From the NCBI RefSeq assembly GCF_947489355.1, contig NZ_CANLDD010000031.1:1-49425 (forward strand): a stretch of DNA of 49,425 nt, in the 5' to 3' direction. This stretch comes from an uncultured Microbulbifer sp. (GTDB lineage Bacteria > Pseudomonadota > Gammaproteobacteria > Pseudomonadales > Cellvibrionaceae). Below are positions 36,399 to 45,047 of the stretch, piece after piece. The number at the start of each line of letters is the position of its first letter. The first letter of the stretch is position 1. The position numbers were made by a program, and so were the translations under genes. Under the pieces are notes generated by a model. The model was not told where the DNA came from. It searched no databases and saw only the letters and a program-made list of their open reading frames with translations.

Positions 36399-37841
36399 AT
36401 GACACTACACACCGTAGAAAAGATAGGTGGCACTTCCATGAGTGCGTATGCCGCCGTTCGCGACAATATTATCTTTAAGCTGGCAGGAGGTGAGGCTCTG
36501 TATCAGCGGATACTGGTGGTCTCTGCCTACGCTGGTATTACTAATCGCCTGCTGGAGCACAAAAAAAATGGCCAGCCGGGCATTTATGCCCTATTCGCCA
36601 GCAGCGTCAATGACAGTAGCTGGCAATCGGCATTGGCAGACTTAAAAGCTGAGATCTTCGCTATCAATGAAAGCCTGTTTGGCGAAGGGTACCTGCTGGA
36701 GCAGGCCAACCGATTCATAGGACAACGACTCGATGACGCCGAGCGATGCCTGAGTGATCTGCAGCGGCTGTGTCAGCACGGACATTTTGCGTTGGGTTCG
36801 CATCTGGCAACGGTGCGGGAGATGTTGGCCAGCATCGGTGAGGCACACAGCGCCTGGAATACGACAATGCTGCTAAAGCGCGATGATGTTAATGCTCACT
36901 TTGTGGATCTGACTGGCTGGCAGTGCGGGGACCATATCCCGTTGGATCAACGCATTGAATCTGCTTTTGAGCATCTTGACCTCAAGCATCAGTTGCCCAT
37001 TGTCACCGGCTATGCACATAGCGAAGATGGTCTGATGTCGACCTTTGATCGCGGTTACAGTGAGATGACCTTTAGCCGTATTGCGGTATTAACCCAAGCC
37101 AGGGAAGTGATTATTCACAAGGAGTTTCATTTGAGTAGCGCCGACCCCCGCATGGTCGGCGAGCAAAATGCGGTTCCCATAGGCCGAACCAATTATGATG
37201 TTGCTGATCAACTGGCCAACCTGGGGATGGAGGCCATACATCCCAAAGCAGCCAAGGGTTTGCGTCAAAGCAATATCCCCCTGCGCGTGAAAAATACCTT
37301 CGAACCGGAACATTCGGGCACCTTGATTTCGGTTGATTACATCAGCGACACCCCGCAGGTCGAGATTATCGCCGGGTGCAAGGGCGTTTATGCGCTGGAG
37401 CTGTTTGATCAGGATATGGCGGGCAATATGTCTGGCTATGACGGGGAGATTCTTGGTGTCATTGGTCGGTTTAGGACGAGTGTCGTTGCCAAAGATATCA
37501 ATGCCAATACCATTACGCACTATTTGTCGACTAACCTGAAAACAATCAAGCGAATTCGCCGCGTCCTTGAGGAGCGCTTTCCGGAAGCGGATATCAATCT
37601 GCAAAAGGTCGCGGTCGTTTCTGCCATTGGCAGCGATATGCAAATTACCGGTATTCTGGCCAAAGCCGTATCCGCGCTTGCCAATCAGGCAATCAGCGTA
37701 CTGGCTATCCACCAGTCCATGCGTCAAGTCGATATACAATTTATTATTAATGAGGATGATTATCCATTGGCGATAAAGAGTTTACACGGATGTCTGGTGG
37801 AAGTGCATGATCACGGCAGAGCAATATCTCTGGCCTCCTAG
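36399..37841 (+). CDS. ask: Ectoine-specific aspartate kinase (Ask_Ect)
   Basis: This is a 480-residue aspartokinase supplying aspartyl phosphate for ectoine. The kinase motif VEKIGGTSM is at the N terminus. Substrate-binding segments are VTGYAHSEDG and the phosphate-binding FDRGYSEMTFSRIAVLTQA, with HKEFHLSSADPRMV after. Tandem ACT domains form the last 150 residues (from about 335, including VAVVSAIGSDM). Ask_Ect genes typically sit at the end of ectABC(D) operons and escape feedback by lysine and threonine, keeping flux high under salt stress. The ATG at 36399 (MTLHTVEKIGG) fits homologues; the longer frame upstream does not. Confidence 0.94.
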   Translation: MTLHTVEKIGGTSMSAYAAVRDNIIFKLAGGEALYQRILVVSAYAGITNRLLEHKKNGQPGIYALFASSVNDSSWQSALADLKAEIFAINESLFGEGYLLEQANRFIGQRLDDAERCLSDLQRLCQHGHFALGSHLATVREMLASIGEAHSAWNTTMLLKRDDVNAHFVDLTGWQCGDHIPLDQRIESAFEHLDLKHQLPIVTGYAHSEDGLMSTFDRGYSEMTFSRIAVLTQAREVIIHKEFHLSSADPRMVGEQNAVPIGRTNYDVADQLANLGMEAIHPKAAKGLRQSNIPLRVKNTFEPEHSGTLISVDYISDTPQVEIIAGCKGVYALELFDQDMAGNMSGYDGEILGVIGRFRTSVVAKDINANTITHYLSTNLKTIKRIRRVLEERFPEADINLQKVAVVSAIGSDMQITGILAKAVSALANQAISVLAIHQSMRQVDIQFIINEDDYPLAIKSLHGCLVEVHDHGRAISLAS

Positions 37842-38251
37842 TACCTTCTGATTTCGCATTTGGAAAGGCCCATGGAAAGAACCATGATGGAACGTGGTGC
37901 GAGCAGTAAGATCTCACTACATGGGCCGTTGAAGCAGTTTTGCACCTAGAGTTTGGGGGTTGTCAAGCTACCTGTTGATCCAAAATTTATCGCTTTTGGC
38001 GTTGTCTGAAAACTTGCATGTGATAGAACTGGAGTGAAACTGAGGTTTAGCTCTCGTTACTGCACGAAAGCGGTTTGGTTCGAAAGTCACGGCGGCCTTG
38101 CCGAACGCTGTGAGCAGGATTTGGCCACGCTTAATAGGTTGATCGGTGTGGATATCTGCTTTCATCGAAAATTACACAGGAATTTGTACCGCTTTTAAAA
38201 CGTTTTTCCGATCAGAATTATCGAGCAGGTACTCCATCTAAGGATGCAAAC
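37842..38251. other. Spacer after ask
   Basis: This 410-bp spacer should hold the end of the ectoine transcript and the promoter of the symporter gene. GGCCCATG (37867-37874) and CATGGGCC (37920-37927) are perfect inverted repeats with a 45-base gap; there is no T-run. A 65-codon minus-strand frame (37968-38165) starts MKADIHTDQPIKRGQ but lacks a ribosome site and matches nothing I know. Confidence 0.4.
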
Positions 38252-39727
38252 ATGATCGTTTCCTTTATAGGCTTTTTGTTGGCGTTTACCCTGATTGGAT
38301 TATCCTCTATGTGGAAAAGCCGCGGTACCCGCCACGATTATTATATTGCCAGCGGTGCGATCAAGCCTTGGCTTGTGGGTTTATCCGCGGTTGCGACCAA
38401 CAACAGCGGGTATATGTTTATCGGCGTTATCGGTTACACCTATGTTACTGGGTTGGCATCGATTTGGCTTATGTTTGGTTGGATCAGCGGCGATTTTCTG
38501 GCTTCCACATTTGTTCACGCACGCTTGCGTGCCGCCACATCGAGGTCTGATGAATTCAGTTATGCGGGAGTGCTGAGCAATTGGTACGGTGGCAATAATG
38601 GTGCTCTACAGCGCCTGATTGGGATTATTTCGCTTGTTTTTCTGTTGGCTTACGCCAGTGCGCAGCTGGTTGCAGGGAGCAAAGCCCTGCATGTGCTCTT
38701 TGACTGGCCCGCTTGGGCGGGCGCAGCGATGGGCACTGTGCTGGTGACCCTCTACTGCTTTGCCGGCGGCATTCGCGCATCAATCTGGACGGATGCGGCG
38801 CAATCCATCATCATGATCTTCGCCATGGGGCTATTGTTGGCCGTGGCTGTGGGGGCGTTGGGTGGGATGGATAGTGCCCTTGTTCAGATGCAAATGGTGC
38901 CCGGTTTACTCGATTGGTTTCCCCGGGATCTGGCCTTGCCGGGGCTGGCCGGTGGCGTGCTGTTTGCGATCAGCTGGATGTTTGCCGGGCTCTCCGTCAT
39001 AGGCCAGCCACACATTATGATCCGGTTTATGGCGTTAGACGACAATACGAAAATGCGTCGGGCGCGGATCTGGTATTACCTGTGGTTCTTGGCATTTTAT
39101 TCCATGGCCACTGGTGTCGGGATGCTTTCGCGCATTTACCTGGCCGATACGGGTAGCTTCGATGCGGAGTTGGCCTTACCCACAATGGCGCTAGAGCTGC
39201 TGCCACCAGCACTGGTCGGCTTGATTTTGGCCGGTATATTTGCCGCCACCATGTCCACTGCCGACTCTCTGGTGTTGAGCTGTTCGGCAGCCATTACCCA
39301 CGATCTGTTCCCCCACAGGATCAAACGCACCGTGCTGGTTAAACTGGTGACTGTAGTGATTACTCTCGGGGCTCTGGGTTTGGCACTTATCAACAGTCAA
39401 AGCGTTTTCAGCCTGGTGATTATGGCCTGGTCGGCGTTGGCCAGCGCGTTTGCACCCTTACTCATTGTTCTGTGCCTCGGTTATCAGCCCAGTCAGCGGT
39501 TGAGCATACTTGCTGTTGTTTTCGGCCTGGCAGTAGCACTTTTCTGGCGATATCTGGGGTGGCATTCTGCCATTTATGAGGGTCTGCCGGGTATTTGCGC
39601 GGGATTGCTGCTACTGATGTCCTTACCTGTTCGACGCTCAATATCTAGCCGTCTGTCGAATGCACGCGTGAATACGAGTTCGGTTCAGCAGTTCAAGGCC
39701 GAACCCAGGTTGTTAGAAAGGCCCTAG
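38252..39727 (+). CDS. Sodium/solute symporter (SSS/PutP-like), probably for compatible solutes
   Basis: This is a 491-residue inner-membrane symporter with about thirteen hydrophobic helices. SSS family signatures are ATNNSGYMFIGVIGYTYVTG near residue 50, ASAQLVAGSKALHVLF near 130, YCFAGGIRASIWTDAAQSII near 170, and AGIFAATMSTADSLVLSCSA near 330, which resembles the sodium-binding helix of PutP. AAGGATG precedes the ATG. Located directly after the ectoine operon on the same strand, it is a good candidate for sodium-driven uptake of ectoine, proline or a similar osmolyte. The substrate is inferred only from position. Confidence 0.88.
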   Translation: MIVSFIGFLLAFTLIGLSSMWKSRGTRHDYYIASGAIKPWLVGLSAVATNNSGYMFIGVIGYTYVTGLASIWLMFGWISGDFLASTFVHARLRAATSRSDEFSYAGVLSNWYGGNNGALQRLIGIISLVFLLAYASAQLVAGSKALHVLFDWPAWAGAAMGTVLVTLYCFAGGIRASIWTDAAQSIIMIFAMGLLLAVAVGALGGMDSALVQMQMVPGLLDWFPRDLALPGLAGGVLFAISWMFAGLSVIGQPHIMIRFMALDDNTKMRRARIWYYLWFLAFYSMATGVGMLSRIYLADTGSFDAELALPTMALELLPPALVGLILAGIFAATMSTADSLVLSCSAAITHDLFPHRIKRTVLVKLVTVVITLGALGLALINSQSVFSLVIMAWSALASAFAPLLIVLCLGYQPSQRLSILAVVFGLAVALFWRYLGWHSAIYEGLPGICAGLLLLMSLPVRRSISSRLSNARVNTSSVQQFKAEPRLLERP

Positions 39728-39858
39728 TATCGGTAAATATTGCGACATATGCCTGCTGCAATAATTCAGGTAGCAAACAATGTACGAGGCCCGAGTGTGC
39801 CCGTTTACGAGGCAAGATCCCCAGTACCTTGCCCTGGGTTACTCTGGCAAACTACTTC

Positions 39859-39875
39859 ATGATATGATGTATCAT
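39859..39875. promoter_or_regulatory. 17-bp dyad, possible Zur/Fur-type operator
   Basis: ATGATATGATGTATCAT is a perfect inverted repeat (ATGATA and TATCAT around five bases). It lies about 65 bp before the likely start of the MerC-like gene and about 950 bp before zur. Zur boxes in Gammaproteobacteria are AT-rich dyads of similar length, but the match to a specific consensus is not exact. It also overlaps the upstream part of a longer possible open frame, which supports the shorter gene start. Confidence 0.45.
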
Positions 39876-39938
39876 TACTTTATACTGTTGAATAAAGCGC
39901 CTTTCTGGGTTGAGCGCGAAAGGATTAGAAGAATTGTT

Positions 39939-40301
39939 GTGAGAGATATTGTAGGAATCTTCGCTTCCGGCCTATGCCTAGTGCACTGTGTGTTGACGCC
40001 AGTGTTGCCAGCCCTGGGTGGCCTCGGGTTTTTGGGCAGGTTCTTGGAAGAAGGGTTGCTCCACCTGGCACTGCTGGTGCCGGCATTAATCCTGGCACTG
40101 GCCAGTTTCCCCACCTCCTGCCGGCATCATCAGCGTCATGCGATAATGGTTGTCGGGTTTTCCGGGGCGCTGTTGCTGATAGTTGCGCTTTACCTTACGG
40201 GTATCTGGGAGATACTGGTCAGTATCGTGGGGGCCGGTCTGTTGATCATGGCCCACTGGATAAACCGGCGCTTGATACTACGAATGGCACCGGCTGACTA
40301 G
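39939..40301 (+). CDS. MerC-domain small membrane protein
   Basis: This is a small integral membrane protein of about 120 residues with four hydrophobic helices. The MerC signature is the segment IVGIFASGLCLVHCVLTPVL, where the Cys-Leu-Val-His-Cys arrangement is typical, followed by ALGGLGFLG. The distal part has the family-like SCRHHQRH loop with Cys and His residues. MerC proteins carry mercuric ions in resistance operons, but chromosomal relatives in marine bacteria often sit near zur and may handle zinc or other soft metals. The GTG at 39939 is the proposed start, because a dyad operator lies upstream; the frame is open from 39780, so the start is uncertain. Confidence 0.7.
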   Translation: MRDIVGIFASGLCLVHCVLTPVLPALGGLGFLGRFLEEGLLHLALLVPALILALASFPTSCRHHQRHAIMVVGFSGALLLIVALYLTGIWEILVSIVGAGLLIMAHWINRRLILRMAPAD

Positions 40302-40383
40302 GTGGGAGGCAGTGAAACCGAGGGAGCATATACTTCTCGTTTTGCGCAATACCGAGACGGTATCTGGTAATATCGGTGGTTAT

Positions 40384-40677
40384 ATGCACAGCAAGGCGAT
40401 GACAAAAGTTGCGGCCGAGGCAGAAAAGAGCCACAGTGCGCTGAAGTCGCTGGCGGCGCACCTGGTGGGGTTCGAACATCCACCGCGTAGTTTTGCCCGG
40501 AGGCAGCTACAGGAGCAGGTTGTACGTAAAGTGGTCGAACCTGATTCCTTACTGAAATTTGTCGGCACTGGAGCCGGTTGCCAAGCGCCAATGTTGAGGC
40601 GCCTCATACTGAAAGGGAGAGTGGATACAACGGCGGCGCATACCGGTTTCCACGCTGGTTATAAATTTGAAGGTTAG
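40384..40677 (+). CDS. Hypothetical protein of 97 residues
   Basis: An open frame from ATG 40384 gives MHSKAMTKVAAEAEKSHSAL, then VGFEHPPRSFARRQLQEQVV and FVGTGAGCQAPMLRRLIL. It is mildly basic and has no signal peptide or membrane segment. I recognise no family. It sits between the MerC-like gene and zur on the same strand and may belong to their transcript. The spacing and the lack of a clear ribosome site keep confidence low. No other feature was seen between 40678 and 40825. Confidence 0.3.
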   Translation: MHSKAMTKVAAEAEKSHSALKSLAAHLVGFEHPPRSFARRQLQEQVVRKVVEPDSLLKFVGTGAGCQAPMLRRLILKGRVDTTAAHTGFHAGYKFEG

Positions 40678-40825
40678 AATCCGGCGTAATTCAAAAAGTG
40701 TCATCGTGGCGCTGTTTACGAGTTTTCCCGGTATCCATAAGATTGCAGCGCAGTGGCTTTGCCCCAATGGTCTGGGCGCCAGCCTGCTCACTGCAAAAGA
40801 CAATGAACCACAGATGTAATAGGCT

Positions 40826-41293
40826 ATGAAAGCATCCCAAATAAAACGGTCCTTGAGCGTGGCAGAGCAGACTTGCCGTAATTCAGGGGCCAGTCTGACT
40901 GAGAAACGCAGGAATATTCTTACCATATTACTGCGGTCAAAAACTCCACTCTCTGCTTATGAGATTGCAGAGCAGTACAAACGGGATTATGACAGTTCAA
41001 TCCCGGCTATGTCGGTTTATCGAATGCTGGATTTTTTGGCTGAAGAGAACTTGGTCCACAAGCTTAATTCAGAAAACAAATATTTGGCATGTGCTCATAT
41101 CACCTGTGATCACAGTCATCAAACCCCGCAATTTTTGATCTGCAATCGCTGTAGCAAAGTGCGGGAAATAGGTATCAGGCCCGAAGTCATCGCCGCATTG
41201 CGCGATACGGTTGAGCGTGCCGGGTATCACTTTCAAACGTCACAGCTGGAACTGGAATGTGTCTGCGATGAGTGCGGCCAGAATGCAGCTTAG
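40826..41293 (+). CDS. zur: Zinc uptake regulator, Fur family (Zur)
   Basis: Zur represses zinc-import and zinc-sparing genes when zinc is bound. The 155-residue protein has the Fur-family winged helix (LTEKRRNILTILLRSKTPLS, then IPAMSVYRMLDFLAEENLVH) and the dimerisation/metal domain with HITCDHSHQTPQFLICNRCS. It has two CxxC pairs (CNRC and CDEC near the C terminus) that hold a structural zinc, a mark of Zur rather than iron-sensing Fur. The MerC-like gene upstream may be part of its regulon. The ATG at 40826 fits homologues; the ribosome site is weak. Confidence 0.85.
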   Translation: MKASQIKRSLSVAEQTCRNSGASLTEKRRNILTILLRSKTPLSAYEIAEQYKRDYDSSIPAMSVYRMLDFLAEENLVHKLNSENKYLACAHITCDHSHQTPQFLICNRCSKVREIGIRPEVIAALRDTVERAGYHFQTSQLELECVCDECGQNAA

Positions 41294-41499
41294 TGGCAGA
41301 TAAAGAACCGATACGCGGAGTACCGGCAAATGTGATTACCGACTTTTCTCGGTGTCGGTAAAACAACGGCAATTCGTTATCTTCTCGACAATAAGCCCGC
41401 TGATGAGCGCTGAGCCGTGTTAGGGCATGAGTTTGGTGAGGTGGGGGCTGGCGGCGCACTGTTTGAGTCCTGATGGAAAGGCACGGTATATATTCAAGA

Positions 41500-41869
41500 G
41501 GTACCCGGTGGTTGTATGTGCTGTACGGCCTGCCTATGCAGGTTGCACTAAACCAGTTGCTGGCCAGCGATCAAACAAATCTTTGCTGCCTTTCCCTTTA
41601 CAATACAGGGCTTTCATGCCGACAATGGCAGTGAAAACATCAATTACACCGTTGCCGAACTGCTCGATAAGTTGCGGGTTGAATTCACCAAATCGCGGTC
41701 ACGCCAAAGCAACGATAATGCGTCAGTGGAAAATAAAAATGGCTCGGTCGTTCGCAAGCTCTATGGTTATAGCCATATCCCCCAGCAGTATGCCCCGGCT
41801 TTAATCACTTCAATAGCCTGCATGTTTACTTCAGGTCTATTTCTGGATTGGAAAATACTCCTTTGATTC
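41500..41869 (+). pseudogene. Decayed integrase-core transposase (IS481-like), C-terminal part
   Basis: From about 41585 the plus strand reads AAFPFTIQGFHADNGSENIN, then TKSRSRQSNDNASVENKNGS and VRKLYGYSHIPQQYAP. This is the C-terminal part of an rve/DDE integrase core, with the second Asp in HADNGS and the catalytic Glu in the ASVENKNGS segment. After QQYAP the reading frame shifts, since the bases continue to give FNHFNSLHVYF in another frame. The upstream part (41500-41585) is also out of frame, and the N-terminal half is missing. It is a dead fragment. It lies next to a miniature element and between zur and glmS. Confidence 0.7.
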
Positions 41870-41897
41870 CCTCTCCTTTGTGGGGAAGGTAGCCATT

Positions 41898-42066
41898 AGT
41901 AGACTGTTGAAATTCGAAGAATTTCTACGCCTGGTACCGAAATATGGATATTTCGGCAAAATCGGCGAAATCTAAGTCGTTGATTTTGGGAGAAAATTGA
42001 AAATCACATTTTTCGCTTTTCGTGTTTTGAAAAAGGCAGGGTGCCTTTTTCAACAACCTGTTAGGG
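41898..42066. mobile_element. Miniature element related to the IS5-like end at the window start
   Basis: The left end carries TAGACTGTTGAAA (41900-41912), and the right end, read on the minus strand, TAACAGGTTGTTGAAAA. The two match at 10 of 13 core positions as inverted repeats. The right end matches the terminus of the IS5-like element at 375-387 (TAGCAGGCTGTTGAAAA) at most positions. The interior, about 140 bp, encodes nothing. This is a non-autonomous derivative or a remnant of the same family. Confidence 0.55.
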
Positions 42067-42157
42067 ATAGAAAAACGACATAGCGGGCAGCTTTCTCAGT
42101 TTGATGAGCTAGAAGTTCGCGGTCTGGTCGAGATAGGGCAAAGAAAATCTTTCATTA

Positions 42158-42208
42158 TCAGCGTCTGAGCTCTGTTAGGAAGTGTCTAGCAAAGCTCAGA
42201 AACGCTGA
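42158..42208 (-). terminator. Hairpin downstream of glmS
   Basis: TCAGCGTCTGAGCT (42158-42171) pairs with AGCTCAG-AAA-CGCTGA (42193-42208), giving two stem blocks with an internal bulge. It lies 53-103 bp after the glmS stop. The minus-strand sequence that follows is AT-rich but lacks a pure T run, so a role as terminator is only likely. Confidence 0.4.
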
Positions 42209-42260
42209 AAGTATTACGCTTCCTTGTAATTCAACAACTGGTAAACAGGCAGTGCCTGAT

Positions 42261-44090
42261 TCATTCCACAGTAACCGATTTGGCCAGATTCCTCGGCTGG
42301 TCCACATCGGTCCCCTTCAGTAACGCCACATGGTAGCTGAGCAATTGCAGGGGCACCGTGTAAAGAATTGGCGCCAGGCTCTCGGGGGCATCCGGCACTT
42401 CGATCAGGGTAAGCCCTTCCTCACTGGCAAATCCGGCCTTGGGGCTCGCAAAGACAAACAGCTGCCCGCCCCGGGCGCGCACTTCCTGCAGATTGGACTT
42501 GAGCTTTTCCAATAACTCATTATTGGGTGCCACAACAATCACCGGCATATCCGCATCCACCAGGGCCAGGGGGCCGTGTTTGAGCTCACCGGCCGGGTAG
42601 GCCTCGGCGTGGATATAGGAAATTTCCTTGAGCTTCAATGCCCCCTCCAGAGCGATGGGGAACTCTACCCCGCGTCCTAGGAAGAGCGCATGGTTTTTCT
42701 CCGCAAAAGCCTCACTGGTGTGCCGCACAATTTTGTCCAGGCCGGTGAATGCTGCCATCAGCTTCGGTAGCTGGTGCAGGGCACCCACCAGCTCGGCCTC
42801 GCGCTCGCTGGAAAGCCCATTGGCCCTGGCCAGCGCGATACAGAACAGTTGCAGGGCCACCAACTGGGTGGTGAAGGCCTTGGTGGAGGCCACTCCAATT
42901 TCCGGGCCGGCCTCAGTCATCAGGGATAATTCTGATTCACGCACCAGGGAACTATTGGGTACGTTGCAAATGGTCATGGAGGCCAGATAGCCGAGTGCCT
43001 TGGCCTGGCGCAGGGCTGCCAGGGTATCCGCCGTTTCCCCAGACTGGGAGATGGTGACAAACAGGGTTCCGGGGCGTACTACAGTTTTGCGATAGCGCAG
43101 CTCGCTGGCCACTTCCACCGAACAGGGCACCCCGGCCCAATCCTCCAGCCAGTAGCGGGCCACCATACCCGCATGGTAGCTGGTACCACAGGCGACAATC
43201 TGCACCTGCTCCACTTGCGGCAGAATCTCCCGGGCGCGGGTCCCCAGCGCCTGGGACAACACCGAGTGTTCACCAATACGCCCTGCCAGGGTCGCCGCCA
43301 CCACTTGCGGCTGTTCGAAAATTTCCTTCTGCATATAGTGGCGATAATGGCCCTTGTCGGCTACATCATGGCCACCATCCAGTTTGTGCACCGGGCGGCT
43401 GACCGCGTCACCCCGCTTGTCGCGCACAGAGATACCGCTGCGACGTACCTCCGCGACATCGCCCTCTTCGAGGAAAAGAAAGCGATCGGTCACCTGGCGC
43501 AGAGCCATGGGGTCCGAAGCAATAAAGTTTTCCTCAATGCCGGCACCCAAAACCAGGGGACTGCCGTAGCGGGCACAGGCCAGGACCTCTGGGTCCTCAC
43601 TGCTGATAACGGCAAGGGCATAAGCGCCCTCCAGCATCTTTGTTGCCTTACCTACGGCGTCCACCAGGCTGAGCCCCTCTTTGCTCAGTGAGTGAATCAA
43701 GTGCGCCACCACCTCGGTATCGGTATCTGAGGCAAATTGATACCCCTTCTCCTGTAGCCCGGAGCGCAATGCCTGATGGTTTTCAATAATACCATTGTGC
43801 ACCAGGGCGATAGGCCCGGACATATGCGGATGGGCATTTTCATCGGAGGGAACCCCGTGGGTGGCCCAGCGGGTGTGCGCAATGCCCTGATGGCCCTCGG
43901 CAGGCTCCTCCTGCAGTTTGGCCTCCAGATCGGCAACCTTACCCAGGCTCTTGCGCAATTGCAGCCGGCCATCACCATTGCGCAGGCAAACACCCGCCGA
44001 GTCGTAACCCCGGTATTCCAGGCGCCGCAATCCCTCCAGCAGAATTTCAGTGACATTGCGTTGCGCAAGGGCGCCAACAATTCCACACAT
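42261..44090 (-). CDS. glmS: Glutamine-fructose-6-phosphate aminotransferase (isomerising)
   Basis: GlmS makes glucosamine-6-phosphate from fructose-6-phosphate and glutamine, the entry to peptidoglycan and LPS amino sugars. The 609-residue protein starts [12 protein letters not shown]. Cys at position 2 becomes the N-terminal nucleophile after Met removal. The glutaminase part has [12 protein letters not shown] and HTRWATHG. Two SIS domains follow (about 290-420 and 460-600) with [19 protein letters not shown] and [11 protein letters not shown]. The C terminus LAKSVTVE is the conserved channel-closing tail. The start at 44090 has GGAG nearby; the slightly longer frame begins with unrelated residues. 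glmR lies 53 bp upstream on the same strand. Confidence 0.97.
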   Translation of the reverse strand: MCGIVGALAQRNVTEILLEGLRRLEYRGYDSAGVCLRNGDGRLQLRKSLGKVADLEAKLQEEPAEGHQGIAHTRWATHGVPSDENAHPHMSGPIALVHNGIIENHQALRSGLQEKGYQFASDTDTEVVAHLIHSLSKEGLSLVDAVGKATKMLEGAYALAVISSEDPEVLACARYGSPLVLGAGIEENFIASDPMALRQVTDRFLFLEEGDVAEVRRSGISVRDKRGDAVSRPVHKLDGGHDVADKGHYRHYMQKEIFEQPQVVAATLAGRIGEHSVLSQALGTRAREILPQVEQVQIVACGTSYHAGMVARYWLEDWAGVPCSVEVASELRYRKTVVRPGTLFVTISQSGETADTLAALRQAKALGYLASMTICNVPNSSLVRESELSLMTEAGPEIGVASTKAFTTQLVALQLFCIALARANGLSSEREAELVGALHQLPKLMAAFTGLDKIVRHTSEAFAEKNHALFLGRGVEFPIALEGALKLKEISYIHAEAYPAGELKHGPLALVDADMPVIVVAPNNELLEKLKSNLQEVRARGGQLFVFASPKAGFASEEGLTLIEVPDAPESLAPILYTVPLQLLSYHVALLKGTDVDQPRNLAKSVTVE

Positions 44091-44143
44091 GTTGATCTCC
44101 TCAAAAAACACTTTCTCATGTTCAGTTCTTTGGCTAAGCCAGG

Positions 44144-44914
44144 CTAGGCTCCGCCGGTCGTCTCTGCACGAATGACCTGCACCCCCAGCACCTCAAGTTG
44201 TTGCTGGGCACTGTCATTCAAGCCTGCATCAGTGACCAGGGTATCCACCCGTTCCCAGGACAGTTCCAGATTCGGAATGCGCCTACCCACCTTGCTGGAC
44301 TCCGCCAATACCACCACCTCCCGGGCAACTTCAGCCATCACACGCGACAGTCCAATCTGCTCATTGAATGTGCAAGTGCCACGTTCCAGATCTATTCCAT
44401 CAGCACCAATAAAGGCGCGGTCAAAGTCGTAATCCCGCAGCACCTGTTCCGCCACCCTGCCCTGGAACGCCTCGAAGTGGGGGTCCCAGGTGCCCCCGGT
44501 CATGAGCAAGGTGGGTTCGTTTTCCAATTCACGCAACGCATTGGCCACATGCAGAGAGTTGGTCATCACCACCAGGCCGCGTTTGCATTCCAGCTCGGGA
44601 ATCATTGCCGCGGTGGTGCGACCGTAATCAATCACTATGCGGTGGTGGTCGGGAATGAGTGCCGCTGCTGCGCGGCCAATGGCGCGTTTAACCTCAGAGG
44701 GCGCCCCCTCCACCACCAGTTCCCGAGGCAGCGGGATTGCACCGCCACGGCGGCGCAATAGCAGTCCGTGGTTTTCCATCGCGGTCAGATCCTTTCGGAT
44801 CGTAACCTCAGAGGTTTCGAAGCGTCGCGCCAGCAGTTCAACACTGGCCTCTCCCATCTCATTGAGAAGGTTCAAAATGCCGTGGCGACGCTGCTGTGTA
44901 TTACGCTTGGACAT
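44144..44914 (-). CDS. glmR: DeoR family regulator adjacent to glmS (GlmR-like)
   Basis: This is a 256-residue sugar-responsive repressor. The DeoR helix-turn-helix is at the start: [17 protein letters not shown], then [20 protein letters not shown] and [11 protein letters not shown]. The C-terminal DeoRC domain (about 75-235) contains [30 protein letters not shown] and the phosphosugar-binding region FIGADGI. In Pseudomonas the DeoR-type glmR gene precedes glmS, and this arrangement is the same. The ATG at 44914 was chosen because [10 protein letters not shown] is the normal beginning. A dyad CTTTCGTTT/AAACGAAAG lies just upstream, a candidate operator for self-control and for glmS. Confidence 0.88.
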   Translation of the reverse strand: MSKRNTQQRRHGILNLLNEMGEASVELLARRFETSEVTIRKDLTAMENHGLLLRRRGGAIPLPRELVVEGAPSEVKRAIGRAAAALIPDHHRIVIDYGRTTAAMIPELECKRGLVVMTNSLHVANALRELENEPTLLMTGGTWDPHFEAFQGRVAEQVLRDYDFDRAFIGADGIDLERGTCTFNEQIGLSRVMAEVAREVVVLAESSKVGRRIPNLELSWERVDTLVTDAGLNDSAQQQLEVLGVQVIRAETTGGA

Positions 44915-44924
44915 GCATGGATAA

Positions 44925-44960
44925 CTTTCGTTTCGAAACTTAAAGATAGCAAAACGAAAG
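44925..44960. promoter_or_regulatory. Dyad upstream of glmR
   Basis: CTTTCGTTT (44925-44933) and AAACGAAAG (44952-44960) form a perfect 9-bp inverted repeat 18 bases apart. A further TTTCGAAA palindrome overlaps the left arm. DeoR-family operators commonly contain TTTCG-type repeats, so this is a good candidate for GlmR autoregulation. It starts 10 bp upstream of the glmR ATG. Confidence 0.55.
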
Positions 44961-45047
44961 ATATGTTCCCAGCTTAATTTTCTGCAAGGCCAGGTTCCAG
45001 GGTGGGTAAGCGGTATTGCGGCTGATTCGTGGGGCTGAAAGCGCGGT

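Noticed and set aside
37968..38165. 65-codon minus-strand frame after ask
   Set aside because: It has no ribosome site or recognisable similarity, and the spacer is more likely regulatory.
40460..40490. A GGTTCGAAC-like T-arm pattern suggesting a tRNA
   Set aside because: There is no acceptor stem, D-arm or anticodon arm with the right spacing around it, and the bases lie inside an open frame.
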